This document shows, piece by piece, positions 1-7,522 of a DNA stretch of 9,783 nt. The first letter of the stretch is position 1. Each line of letters begins with the position of its first letter. The stretch is from the NCBI GenBank assembly GCA_007128755.1, contig SKWV01000292.1:1-9783 (forward strand). Direction: 5' to 3'. Origin of the DNA: Trueperaceae bacterium. Its GTDB lineage: Bacteria; Deinococcota; Deinococci; Deinococcales; Trueperaceae. The notes beneath the pieces were generated by a model. It was not told the DNA's origin, searched no databases, and saw only the letters and a program-made list of their open reading frames with translations. The position numbers and the translations under genes are program-made.

Positions 1-3
1 CGG

Positions 4-29
4 GCGTACGGGGGTCGCTAGCGTACGGG
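4..29. repeat. 9-bp direct repeat, period 17 bp, inside the toxin-antitoxin remnant
   Basis: The 9-mer gcgtacggg occurs at 4-12 and again at 21-29, separated by 8 bases. Because the period is 17, the two copies are read in different frames. Removing one 17-bp unit joins the frame that starts at base 1 (R-A-Y-G) directly to the N-A-V-L-V-S-E-E-D-W coding that follows. This looks like a small duplication or an excision footprint within the antitoxin-like coding region. A chance repeat cannot be excluded. Confidence 0.5.
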
Positions 30-38
30 AACGCGGTC

Positions 39-287
39 TTGGTCAGCGAAGAGGACTGGCGGGATGCGCGGAAGCTCGCATCATCGGGACTGCGATCGAA
101 GGTGGAGGCGTTGCTGGTGCTCCTGGCGGACGAGCCGTACCGATCCCCGCCACAGTTCGAGAGACTCGTCGGGGACCTGTCCGGCGCCTACTCGCGCCGC
201 ATCAACATCCAGTACCGGCTGGTCTACCAGGTGCTCGACGATGAACGTGTGCTCAAGGTGCTTCGCATGTGGACGCACTACGAGTAG
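39..287 (+). CDS. YoeB/Txe-family toxin with an antitoxin-like N-terminus (possible fusion or decayed module)
   Basis: From about residue 8 (RDARKLASSGL) to the end (WTHYE) the 82-residue frame reads as a Txe/YoeB toxin, a small RelE-fold RNase that cleaves mRNA at the ribosome and is normally held inactive by YefM. The family hallmarks are present: FERLVGDL, GAYSRRINIQ, YRLVYQV and a terminal THYE. Residues matching the E. coli YoeB catalytic set (Glu46, Arg65, His83) appear to be Glu41, Arg60 and His80. The N-terminus is odd. Toxins of this subfamily usually begin with a W-x-x-x-Y-T-K-x-A-type strand, whereas here GNAVLVSEEDW, a YefM antitoxin core motif, runs directly into the toxin helix. 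The only in-frame start in view is TTG at 39, with no Shine-Dalgarno site, and the frame is open to the left edge. The true start may therefore lie outside the window in antitoxin sequence. The family call is firm; whether it is functional is unknown. Confidence 0.75.
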   Translation: MVSEEDWRDARKLASSGLRSKVEALLVLLADEPYRSPPQFERLVGDLSGAYSRRINIQYRLVYQVLDDERVLKVLRMWTHYE

Positions 288-405
288 GCACCTGCGGGTG
301 CGATGACTGAGTCGGTCGGGTCGTCGCGGTACGCGCACGGGTGGGCTTCGGCCGCCGACACCCGTCCAGCGAGTGCCATCTGGCCACGGTCGCGGCCGGA
401 TCGGG

Positions 406-414
406 TGCTACCAT
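406..414 (+). promoter_or_regulatory. Possible extended -10 promoter for treXZY
   Basis: TGC followed by TACCAT fits an extended -10 (TGN-TANNNT) in an otherwise very GC-rich stretch. No convincing -35 lies 16-18 bases upstream. Transcription would begin near 421, giving a leader of about 120 nt before treX. A similar TGC-TANNNT lies upstream of the aminotransferase at 7517-7525. The call rests on the motif alone. Confidence 0.35.
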
Positions 415-418
415 CACA

Positions 419-458
419 CCGGTTCCGCCGCCCAGGGGCGGTGGCGACGCCGGACCGG
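419..458 (+). other. GC-rich imperfect hairpin in the treX leader
   Basis: An outer stem pairs ccggttccg (419-427) with cggaccgg (451-458) through one bulged base. An inner stem pairs ccgccc (428-433) with gggcgg (436-441), probably opening to a 4-base loop. Bases 442-450 are left unpaired on one side. There is no T tract, so it is not a typical intrinsic terminator. If the promoter at 406-414 is real, the structure sits at the very 5' end of the operon transcript, where it could stabilise it. At this GC content it could also be incidental. No known riboswitch consensus is recognised. Confidence 0.4.
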
Positions 459-525
459 GCCCCCGAAGCGTGACGATCCGACTCCGCCGGGTAACGAGCT
501 CCGTACCTGAACGATGGTCCCGCCC

Positions 526-532
526 GAGGGAG
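526..532 (+). promoter_or_regulatory. Shine-Dalgarno site for treX
   Basis: The purine run gagggag ends 7 bases before the ATG at 540, an ideal position. It fixes the treX start there, just ahead of the conserved N-terminal CBM48 segment. Confidence 0.75.
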
Positions 533-539
533 ATCAGCG

Positions 540-2729
540 ATGGACGCGACGACATTTCGAGTGTGGCCCGGCCGCTCCCATCCGCTGGGCGCGACCTGGG
601 ACGGCTCCGGCACGAACTTCGCGCTGTTCAGCGCGCACGCCGAGCAGGTGGAGCTCTGCCTGTTCGACGACGACGGTGAGCGCGAGATCGCGCGCGTCGT
701 CCTGCCCGAGTACACGCACGAGATCTTCCACGCCTACCTCCCGGACGTTCGGCCCGGCCAACTCTACGGCTACCGGGTGCACGGTCCTTACGCGCCCGAG
801 CAGGGCCACCGCTTCAACCATCACAAGTTGCTGCTCGATCCCTACGCGAAGGCGATCGCCGGCTCGCTGACGTGGGACGACGCGCTGTTCGGGTACCGCA
901 TCGGCGATGCGGCGCAGGACCTGTCGTTCGACGAGCGCGACAGCGCGCCGTTCATGCCGAAGTGCCGCGTGGTCGACCCGGCGTACACCTGGGGGCGCCG
1001 TCCCGAGCCGCGCCCGTGGCACGAGACGATCGTGTACGAGATGCACGTGCGCGGCTTCACCATGCGCCACCCCCAGGTGCCGGAAGCGGAGCGCGGTACC
1101 TTCGGCGCGTTGGGCACGGCGCCGGTGGTCGAGTACCTGCGCGACTTGGGGATCACGGCGGTCGAGCTGCTCCCCGTCCACGCCTTCGTCCATGATCGCC
1201 ACCTGATCGAGCGGGGCCTGCGCAACTACTGGGGGTACAACTCGATCCAGTTCTTCGCGCCTCACCCCGAGTACATCGGCCGGGGCGGGCTCTCGGACTT
1301 CAAGGCGTTCGTCCAGCGCATGCACGACGCCGGCATCGAGGTGATCCTCGACGTCGTCTACAACCACACCGCCGAGGGCAACCAGCTCGGGCCGACGCTC
1401 TCCTTCCGCGGCATCGACAACAGGTCCTACTACCACCTGGTCGCGGGACAGGAGCGCTACTACAACGACTTCACCGGCACCGGCAACGCGCTCGAGCTGC
1501 GTCACCGGCACGTGCTGCGGATGGTGACGGACTCGCTTCGGTACTGGGTCGAGGAGATGCAGGTCGACGGCTTCCGGTTCGACCTGGCCACCACGCTCGC
1601 GCGCGTCGAGGGCCGGTACGACGCCGAGGCGAGCTTCCTCGACGCCGTCGCCCAGGACCCGGTGCTGGCCGGCGTCAAGCTCATCGCCGAGCCGTGGGAC
1701 ACCGGCGCGGGCGGCTACCAGGTCGGCGCCTTCCCACCCGGTTGGGCCGAGTGGAACGACCGCTATCGCGACACCATGCGCCGGTTCTGGAAGGGGGACG
1801 CGGGGCAGCGTTCCGACTTCGCCAAGCGGTTCTCCGGTTCGGCCGACCTGTTCGACAAGGGTGGCCGGCGGAGTTGGGCCAGCGTCAACTTCGTCACCTC
1901 CCACGACGGCTTCACCCTCCGCGACCTCGTCTCCTACGACCGCAAGCACAATCACGCGAACGGCGAGAACAACCGCGACGGCCACGCCCACAACTACAGC
2001 TGGAACCACGGCGTGGAGGGGCCGACCGACGACCCCGACATCCGGCGTCTCCGCAACCGCCAGATGCGCAATCACCTGGCGACACTGCTGGTCTCGCAAG
2101 GCACGCCGATGCTGCTGGGCGGCGACGAGTTCGGCCGCAGCCAAGGCGGCAACAACAACGCCTACCCCCAGGACAACGCACTGAGCTGGTTCGACTGGCA
2201 AGGCATCGACGAGGAGGGCGAGGCGCTGCTCGCCTTCACCAAGCGCTTGATCGCGCTCAGGCTCGATCACATCGTGTTCCACCGCAGCCGCTTCTTCCAC
2301 GGCCGGATCATCCCCGGCACCGACGTCAAGGACGTCGTGTGGCTGCGCCCCGACGGTGCCGAGATGACGCCGGCGGACTGGAACGATCCGCACGCCAAGT
2401 CGCTCGGCATCCGCTTGAGCGGCGAGGCGGGGCTGCTGCACCTCACCGAGACGGGCGAGCAGGAGCCTGACGACACCTTCCTCGTGCTGGTCAACGCCGC
2501 GCACGAGCCGCTCACGGTCCACGTGCCGGACGATCCGTCCGATGGCACCTGGATCGTGGTGGTCGACACCGCCGCCGACGACGATGGCGGACCCCCCGCG
2601 AGCCTCGCCGCGGCCGCGACGTGTACGCTCGAGGCGCACTCGATGCAGATCCTGAGGCTGCACGAGGCCGCCGCTGGCCTCCGGGCCGGAGACCCGCCGC
2701 AGCCTGCGCCCATCCGGAAGCGGCGATGA
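540..2729 (+). CDS. treX: Glycogen debranching enzyme (GlgX/TreX, GH13 isoamylase type)
   Basis: This cytoplasmic hydrolase cleaves alpha-1,6 branch points of glycogen or maltodextrin and supplies linear chains to TreY. At 729 residues it is close to the usual length of about 700-720. An N-terminal CBM48-like beta-sandwich (about residues 5-110, with GATWDGSGTNFALFSAHAEQ) precedes the GH13 barrel. The four conserved regions are complete: DVVYNH (271-276), GFRFDLA with Arg346 and nucleophile Asp348, IAEPWD with acid/base Glu384, and SHDG with His455-Asp456. GDEFGRSQGGNNNAYPQDN, near residues 527-545, is diagnostic of GlgX/TreX. A C-terminal beta domain follows, with a short Ala/Pro-rich tail. 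A good Shine-Dalgarno site supports the ATG start. The stop codon overlaps the treZ start (ATGA), so the two genes are probably cotranscribed and translationally coupled. GlgX in glycogen breakdown and TreX in trehalose synthesis are the same family; the neighbours favour the name treX. Confidence 0.95.
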   Translation: MDATTFRVWPGRSHPLGATWDGSGTNFALFSAHAEQVELCLFDDDGEREIARVVLPEYTHEIFHAYLPDVRPGQLYGYRVHGPYAPEQGHRFNHHKLLLDPYAKAIAGSLTWDDALFGYRIGDAAQDLSFDERDSAPFMPKCRVVDPAYTWGRRPEPRPWHETIVYEMHVRGFTMRHPQVPEAERGTFGALGTAPVVEYLRDLGITAVELLPVHAFVHDRHLIERGLRNYWGYNSIQFFAPHPEYIGRGGLSDFKAFVQRMHDAGIEVILDVVYNHTAEGNQLGPTLSFRGIDNRSYYHLVAGQERYYNDFTGTGNALELRHRHVLRMVTDSLRYWVEEMQVDGFRFDLATTLARVEGRYDAEASFLDAVAQDPVLAGVKLIAEPWDTGAGGYQVGAFPPGWAEWNDRYRDTMRRFWKGDAGQRSDFAKRFSGSADLFDKGGRRSWASVNFVTSHDGFTLRDLVSYDRKHNHANGENNRDGHAHNYSWNHGVEGPTDDPDIRRLRNRQMRNHLATLLVSQGTPMLLGGDEFGRSQGGNNNAYPQDNALSWFDWQGIDEEGEALLAFTKRLIALRLDHIVFHRSRFFHGRIIPGTDVKDVVWLRPDGAEMTPADWNDPHAKSLGIRLSGEAGLLHLTETGEQEPDDTFLVLVNAAHEPLTVHVPDDPSDGTWIVVVDTAADDDGGPPASLAAAATCTLEAHSMQILRLHEAAAGLRAGDPPQPAPIRKRR

Positions 2730-4555
2730 GGCACGCGCACGCCATGCCGTTCGGCGCCTCCGTGCGCGAGGGCGGCGTGCGGTTCCGCCTGTGGGCGCCG
2801 GCGGCGCGCCGCGTCGAGCTGCTCCTGCGTGATGGCCCCTCGGTCGACATGACCGCCGTCGGCGACGGCTGGTTCGAGACGACCGGCGACGAGGCCGCGG
2901 ACGGGTCGCGCTACGCCTTCCGGATCGACGGACGCCACGACGTTGCCGATCCGGCGTCGCGCTCGCAGCCGGACGACGTGCATGGCGCGAGCGCCGTGAT
3001 CGACCCCGAGGGGTACCGCTGGCGGCAGCACGCCTGGCGCGGCCGGCCGTGGCACGAGGCCGTCGTCTACGAGCTGCACGTCGGGACGTTCTCTCCCGAG
3101 GGTTCCTTCGACGGCGTGCGCGACCGGCTCGATCACCTCGTCGACCTGGGCGTCACCGCGATCGAGCTGATGCCGATCGCCGCCTTCCCGGGCCGCCGCA
3201 ACTGGGGCTACGACGGGGTGCTGCCGTTCGCTCCCGACGCCACGTACGGCGCGCCCGACGACCTCAAGCGGCTCGTCGACGCCGCCCACGAGCGCGGCCT
3301 GATGATGATCCTCGACGTCGTCTACAACCACTTCGGGCCGGAGGGCAACTACCTCCACCTCTACGCGCCGCAGTTCTTCACCGACCGCGTCGAGACCCCG
3401 TGGGGGGCCGCGATCGATTACGGCCGCCGTGAGGTGCGCGACTTCGCCATCCACAACGCCCTGTACTGGCTGCAGGAGTACCGCTTCGACGGCTTGCGTC
3501 TCGACGCGGTGCACGCCATCGTCGACGACAGCGACACGCACGTCCTGGACGAGCTCGCCGCGCGCGTGCGGCGCGAGGTCGGCGACGAGCGGCACGTGCA
3601 TCTGATCCTGGAGAACGAGCACAACGATGCGCGCCATCTGGAGCGCGCGGGCGACGCTGGAGCGCGCTCGTACACGGCGCAGTGGAACGACGACGTGCAC
3701 CACGCCGCGCACGTGCTGGCCACCGGCGAGCGGGCCGGCTACTACGCGGCGTACGCCGACCGCCCGCTCGAGCACCTCGCGCGCTGCCTCAGCGAGGGCT
3801 TCGCCTACCAGGGCGAGCCGTACGGTCCCCGCGGGGGAGAACCGCGCGGGACGCCGAGCGCGCACCTGCCGCCGACCGCGTTCGTGGCGTTCCTGCAGAA
3901 CCACGACCAGGTCGGCAACCGGGCGTTCGGCGAGCGGCTCGCCCTGCTGAGCGAGCCCCGCGCCACCGGAGCGCTGAGCGCGATCGTCCTGCTCGCCCCC
4001 AGCCCGCCGATGCTGTTCATGGGCGAGGAGTGGGGGGCGAGGGAGCCGTTCTCGTTCTTCTGCGACTTCCACGACGAACTCGCGGACGCGGTGCGCGAGG
4101 GCCGCCGCCGGGAGTTCGCGCACTTCCCGGAGTTCGCCTCCGAGGACGCGCGCTCGGCGATCCCCGACCCCAACGCCGAGGAGACGTTCCTGCGCTCGAA
4201 GCTCGACTGGGAGCGCACGGGAGAGGGCGAGCACGCGCGACGACTCGAGCACTACCGCGAGCTGCTCGCGCTGCGGCGGCGCGAGATCGTCCCGCTCATC
4301 GGGCGGGTGCGGCCCGGCGCCGCGCAGGCGGAGATCCTCGCGTCGCGCGGCCTCCAGGTGCGCTGGCCACTCGACGACGGCTCCGAGCTGTGGCTTCGCG
4401 CGAACCCCTCGCCCGAGCGGGTAGGCCGGCTGCCGGCAGGGCCGACGGATCGGCTCCTGTACGCCTTCGGTGACGACGTCGCCGCCTCCCTCGCGCGCGG
4501 GGAGCTCCCGCCGTGGTCGGTGGCGTGGATCCTGGTCCCGGGACCGGCCTCGTGA
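2726..4555 (+). CDS. treZ: Malto-oligosyltrehalose trehalohydrolase (TreZ)
   Basis: This enzyme hydrolyses the alpha-1,4 bond next to the trehalosyl end of maltooligosyltrehalose and releases free trehalose, the last step of the pathway. It has 609 residues, typical of the family. An N-terminal beta domain (GVRFRLWAPAARRVELLL, about residues 13-30) precedes the GH13 barrel. Diagnostic stretches are NWGYDGVLPFAPDATYG, DVVYNHFGPEGNYLHLYAPQ (from Asp197), FDGLRLDAVH with Arg258 and nucleophile Asp260, LILENEHND with Glu296 as probable acid/base, and LQNHDQVGNRAFGERL with His393-Asp394. The C-terminus ends in the family-typical LPPWSVAWIL. I chose the ATG at 2726 because it overlaps the treX stop by four bases and has ggaag five bases upstream. 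The frame stays open upstream to 2621, but that part lies inside treX and reads as low-complexity Ala/Arg/Pro. An ATG at 2744 is a less likely alternative. Confidence 0.95.
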   Translation: MRHAHAMPFGASVREGGVRFRLWAPAARRVELLLRDGPSVDMTAVGDGWFETTGDEAADGSRYAFRIDGRHDVADPASRSQPDDVHGASAVIDPEGYRWRQHAWRGRPWHEAVVYELHVGTFSPEGSFDGVRDRLDHLVDLGVTAIELMPIAAFPGRRNWGYDGVLPFAPDATYGAPDDLKRLVDAAHERGLMMILDVVYNHFGPEGNYLHLYAPQFFTDRVETPWGAAIDYGRREVRDFAIHNALYWLQEYRFDGLRLDAVHAIVDDSDTHVLDELAARVRREVGDERHVHLILENEHNDARHLERAGDAGARSYTAQWNDDVHHAAHVLATGERAGYYAAYADRPLEHLARCLSEGFAYQGEPYGPRGGEPRGTPSAHLPPTAFVAFLQNHDQVGNRAFGERLALLSEPRATGALSAIVLLAPSPPMLFMGEEWGAREPFSFFCDFHDELADAVREGRRREFAHFPEFASEDARSAIPDPNAEETFLRSKLDWERTGEGEHARRLEHYRELLALRRREIVPLIGRVRPGAAQAEILASRGLQVRWPLDDGSELWLRANPSPERVGRLPAGPTDRLLYAFGDDVAASLARGELPPWSVAWILVPGPAS

Positions 4556-7371
4556 CCCGCGCCGCCGCGCCCGCGCCGCGGGCGACGTACCGCCTGCAGT
4601 TCTCGCCCGAGTTCGGCTTCGAGGACGCGCGGCGGGTGGTGCCGTACCTGGCGACGCTCGGCGCCAGCCACGTGTACGCGTCGCCGATCTTCATGGCGAG
4701 GGAGGGTTCGGCGCACGGGTACGACATCGTCGACCACACGCGGCTCAACCCCGAGCTCGGCAGCGCCGAGGCGTTCGACACCTTCGTCGCCGAGCTCCAT
4801 CGCCACGACATGGGGCTCATCCTCGACTTCGTCCCCAACCACATGGGGATCGGTCCGGACAACCCGTGGTGGATGGACGTGCTCGAGTGGGGCCCCGCCT
4901 CGCCCTACGCCGCCTACTTCGACATCGACTGGTCGTCTCCCGAGCGGACCCTGGTGGGCAAGGTGCTGCTCCCCGTCCTGGGCGATCACTACGGCGCCGT
5001 CCTCGAGCGCGGCGAGCTGCGCCTCCGCGTCGACCCCTCCGCCGGGACGTTCGAGGTCGGCTACCACGAGCACCGGCTGCCCATCGGCCCGAGGACCTAC
5101 CCGGGCATCCTGCAGGCGGCGGCCCACCGGGCCGGCGACGCCGCTCCCGCATTGGGCGCCGTCGCCGCGGACTTCCGCGACGCGATGCTGGGCCACCGCT
5201 CCACCCGCGCACGCCGACAGGGCGTCGCGGAGGCGCAGGCGCGACTGACGGAGGTCCTCGCCGAAGGCCCGGACGCCGCCCGCGCCGTCGAGGGTGCCGT
5301 GGCCGAACTCAACGGCCGTGCCGGCGAGGGCGGATCGTTCGACACCCTGCACCGGCTGCTCGAGCGGCAGTCGTACCGCCTGGCGTACTGGCGTGTGGCG
5401 GCGCACGAGATCAACTACCGGCGCTTCTTCGACATCAACGACCTCGCCGGTCTCAGCATGGAGCAACCGGAGCTGTTCGAAGCGAGCCACACGCTGATCG
5501 GCCGTCTGCTCGCCGAGGGCAAGGTGGACGGGCTGCGCCTGGATCACGTCGACGGGCTCCGCGACCCGAAGGGCTACCTGCAGCGACTGCAGCGGCTCGC
5601 CGCACGGTCGCGGCCTCGCGACCACGGCCGCGAGGGGCCGCTGTACGTCGTGGTGGAGAAGATCCTGGCTCGGCACGAGGCGCTCCGCAGCGACTGGGCG
5701 GCGAGTGGGACCACCGGCTACGAGTTCCTGGCCGACGTGAACGGCGTGCAGGTCGACGCCGCCGCCGAACGAGCCCTCACCCGCACCTTCGCGCGCGTCA
5801 CCGGTGGCGCGACCGATCTCGAGGAGATGATCGTCTCGGCGAAGCACCAGATCATGAGCGAGGCGCTGGCGAGCGAACTGAACGTCCTCGCGAACGGCTT
5901 CAACCGCCTGGCCAAGCAGCACCGCACGAGCCGCGACTACGCGCTGCTGGCGTTCCGGGAGGCGCTCGCGAACGTCGTGGCGCACTTCCCGGTCTACCGC
6001 ACCTACGTCACGGCGCGTTCGACTTCGAGCGAGGACCGCCGCGACATCGACTGGGCCATCGCGAAGGCGCGGCGGGCGGCGCGCACGCCCGACACCTCCA
6101 TCTACGACTTCGTGAGCAGCGTGCTCACGCTCGACCTGCTCAGGGACGACCGGAGCTACCGACGTCGCGACGTGGTCGACGCCGCGCTCAAGTTCCAGCA
6201 GTACACCGGGCCCGTGACGGCGAAGGCGGTCGAGGACACGACCTTCTACCGCGCCGTCCGGCTGGTGTCGCTGAACGAGGTGGGGAGCGAGCCGGATCGC
6301 TTCGGGACCTCCGTCAACGCCTTCCACGAGGCGAACCGTCGGCGCCTCCGCAGCCACCCTCAGGGGATGCTGACCACCGCGACGCACGACCACAAGCGCG
6401 GCGAGGACGTCCGCGCGCGCCTGAACGTCCTCAGCGAGGTGCCGCGTTCGTGGAGCCGCCGCGTCCAGCGCTGGATGCTGCTGAACCGGCGCAAACGGAC
6501 CGAGGTCGACGGCCGAGCGGCGCCGAGCCGCGCGGACGAGTACCTCTTCTATCAGACGGTGGTCGGCGCCTGGCCCTCGTCGCCCGTCGGAGCGGACGTC
6601 GAGGCGTCGTTCGTGGAGCGCATCGACGCCTACATGCTGAAGGCGGTGCGGGAAGCGAAGCTGCACACGAGCTGGGCGGCGCCGCACGAGGACTACGAGC
6701 AGGCGGTGTCGTCGTTCGTGACCCGGTGCCTCGATCCGGAGCTGAGCAGGCCGTTCGTGGACGACGTCGCCGCGTTCGTGCGCGAGATCGCTCCGGCGGG
6801 CGCCGTCAACGGCCTCGCGCAAGTCCTCCTCAAGCTGACGAGCCCGGGCGTGCCCGACGTCTACCAAGGCACGGAGCTCTGGGATCTCAGCCTGGTGGAT
6901 CCCGACAACCGACGGCCCGTCGACTACGAGGCCCGCCGCGAGTCCATCGCTCGCCCGGCGTCGCCTCGCGACGACCTCGCGACGTGGCCGGACGGGCGCA
7001 TCAAGCAACGCATCATCCGGCGGCTGCTGGAGGTGCGCTCGGCGCACCCCGAGCTGTTGACCAGCGGCGCCTACCACGCGCTCGCTGTCGAGGGCCCGCA
7101 CGCGGACCGCGTGATCGCCTACGCGCGCCGCCACGAGGGGCGCACGCTGATCGTGGTCGCCCCCAGGCTCGTCTGGCCGCTGCTGCAGGGTGAGGAGCAG
7201 CTGCTGCCACGCGGGTGGGGATCGACGCGGCTCGCGATCCCGGAGGAGCTGCGCGCCCAGGCGTTCACCGATGTGCTGTCGGAGCGGGAGCTGGCGCCCG
7301 ACGCCGACGGCGCCCTCCAGCTCGAGGCGTGCCTGGCGGAGCTGCCGGTGGCGGCGCTGCTCGCGGAGTGA
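4552..7371 (+). CDS. treY: Malto-oligosyltrehalose synthase (TreY), long form
   Basis: This is an intramolecular transglycosylase that turns the reducing-end alpha-1,4 bond of a maltodextrin into alpha,alpha-1,1, making maltooligosyltrehalose for TreZ. Hallmarks in order: ATYRLQFSPEFGFEDA near the start, HVYASPIFMAREGSAHGYD, DFVPNHMG (Asp92-His97), DGLRLDHVDGLRDPKGYL with Arg329 and nucleophile Asp331, VVEKIL with Glu369, THDHKRGEDVRAR with His612-Asp613, and SPGVPDVYQGTELWD followed by LVDPDNRRPVDYEARR. At 939 residues it is the long form: mycobacterial TreY is about 765. The extra length lies mainly between regions I and II and between III and IV. The THDHKR motif differs from the usual THDTKR. 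The GTG at 4552 is chosen because it overlaps the treZ stop (GTGA) and sits just before the conserved segment. A GTG at 4513 would overlap treZ by about 40 bases and add nothing conserved. Translation probably depends on coupling to treZ, because the local Shine-Dalgarno site is weak. Confidence 0.95.
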   Translation: MTRAAAPAPRATYRLQFSPEFGFEDARRVVPYLATLGASHVYASPIFMAREGSAHGYDIVDHTRLNPELGSAEAFDTFVAELHRHDMGLILDFVPNHMGIGPDNPWWMDVLEWGPASPYAAYFDIDWSSPERTLVGKVLLPVLGDHYGAVLERGELRLRVDPSAGTFEVGYHEHRLPIGPRTYPGILQAAAHRAGDAAPALGAVAADFRDAMLGHRSTRARRQGVAEAQARLTEVLAEGPDAARAVEGAVAELNGRAGEGGSFDTLHRLLERQSYRLAYWRVAAHEINYRRFFDINDLAGLSMEQPELFEASHTLIGRLLAEGKVDGLRLDHVDGLRDPKGYLQRLQRLAARSRPRDHGREGPLYVVVEKILARHEALRSDWAASGTTGYEFLADVNGVQVDAAAERALTRTFARVTGGATDLEEMIVSAKHQIMSEALASELNVLANGFNRLAKQHRTSRDYALLAFREALANVVAHFPVYRTYVTARSTSSEDRRDIDWAIAKARRAARTPDTSIYDFVSSVLTLDLLRDDRSYRRRDVVDAALKFQQYTGPVTAKAVEDTTFYRAVRLVSLNEVGSEPDRFGTSVNAFHEANRRRLRSHPQGMLTTATHDHKRGEDVRARLNVLSEVPRSWSRRVQRWMLLNRRKRTEVDGRAAPSRADEYLFYQTVVGAWPSSPVGADVEASFVERIDAYMLKAVREAKLHTSWAAPHEDYEQAVSSFVTRCLDPELSRPFVDDVAAFVREIAPAGAVNGLAQVLLKLTSPGVPDVYQGTELWDLSLVDPDNRRPVDYEARRESIARPASPRDDLATWPDGRIKQRIIRRLLEVRSAHPELLTSGAYHALAVEGPHADRVIAYARRHEGRTLIVVAPRLVWPLLQGEEQLLPRGWGSTRLAIPEELRAQAFTDVLSERELAPDADGALQLEACLAELPVAALLAE

Positions 7372-7478
7372 GGTCGGGTGCTCGGCCCGTCGTGACGCGT
7401 GACGGCGCTCGTTGGGCGGCCGTTCGATCCGCACGCGGTCGGCGGCGGAGCGGGTGGTCGTGGTGAGGTCGCGGACCA

Positions 7479-7522
7479 CTAGGAGTCGACACTTCGATGC
7501 GCATCGAAGTGTCGACTGCTAG
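7479..7522. promoter_or_regulatory. 44-bp near-perfect palindrome, possible operator
   Basis: The core 7484-7517 is a perfect 34-bp palindrome with no spacer: agtcgacacttcgatgc followed at once by its reverse complement. Beyond one mismatched pair (G7483/G7518) it extends by four more pairs (CTAG on each side). TCGA occurs four times, at 7486, 7494, 7504 and 7512, so spaced 8, 10 and 8 bases, which would suit two adjacent dimers of a regulator. It overlaps the possible promoter at 7517-7525, as an operator would. It lies 107 bases past the treY stop and could instead form a hairpin that ends the treXZY transcript, but no T tract follows it. No regulator gene lies in the window, and I cannot assign a binding family. 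Confidence 0.7.

Noticed and set aside
288..539. Riboswitch or small RNA upstream of treX
   Set aside because: Apart from the GC hairpin at 419-458, I recognise no known riboswitch consensus, tRNA or other RNA gene.
534..2663. 709-codon open frame on the minus strand opposite treX
   Set aside because: It is a mirror of a GC-rich gene: composition is dominated by Arg, Val, Ala and Asp, with no recognisable domain, while the plus strand has all TreX motifs.
2267..4252. 661-codon minus-strand frame spanning the treX end and treZ
   Set aside because: It crosses two real genes, shows no motif and has low-complexity content typical of antisense frames at this GC content.
7372..7478. Intrinsic terminator directly after treY
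   Set aside because: Only short weak stems of four to five pairs are present and there is no T tract.
4252..7479. 1075-codon minus-strand frame opposite treY, and a 907-codon plus frame at 4470-7193
   Set aside because: Both are by-products of the treY codon bias. The plus frame is almost entirely Arg/Gly/Pro/Ala. Only the treY frame has conserved sequence.
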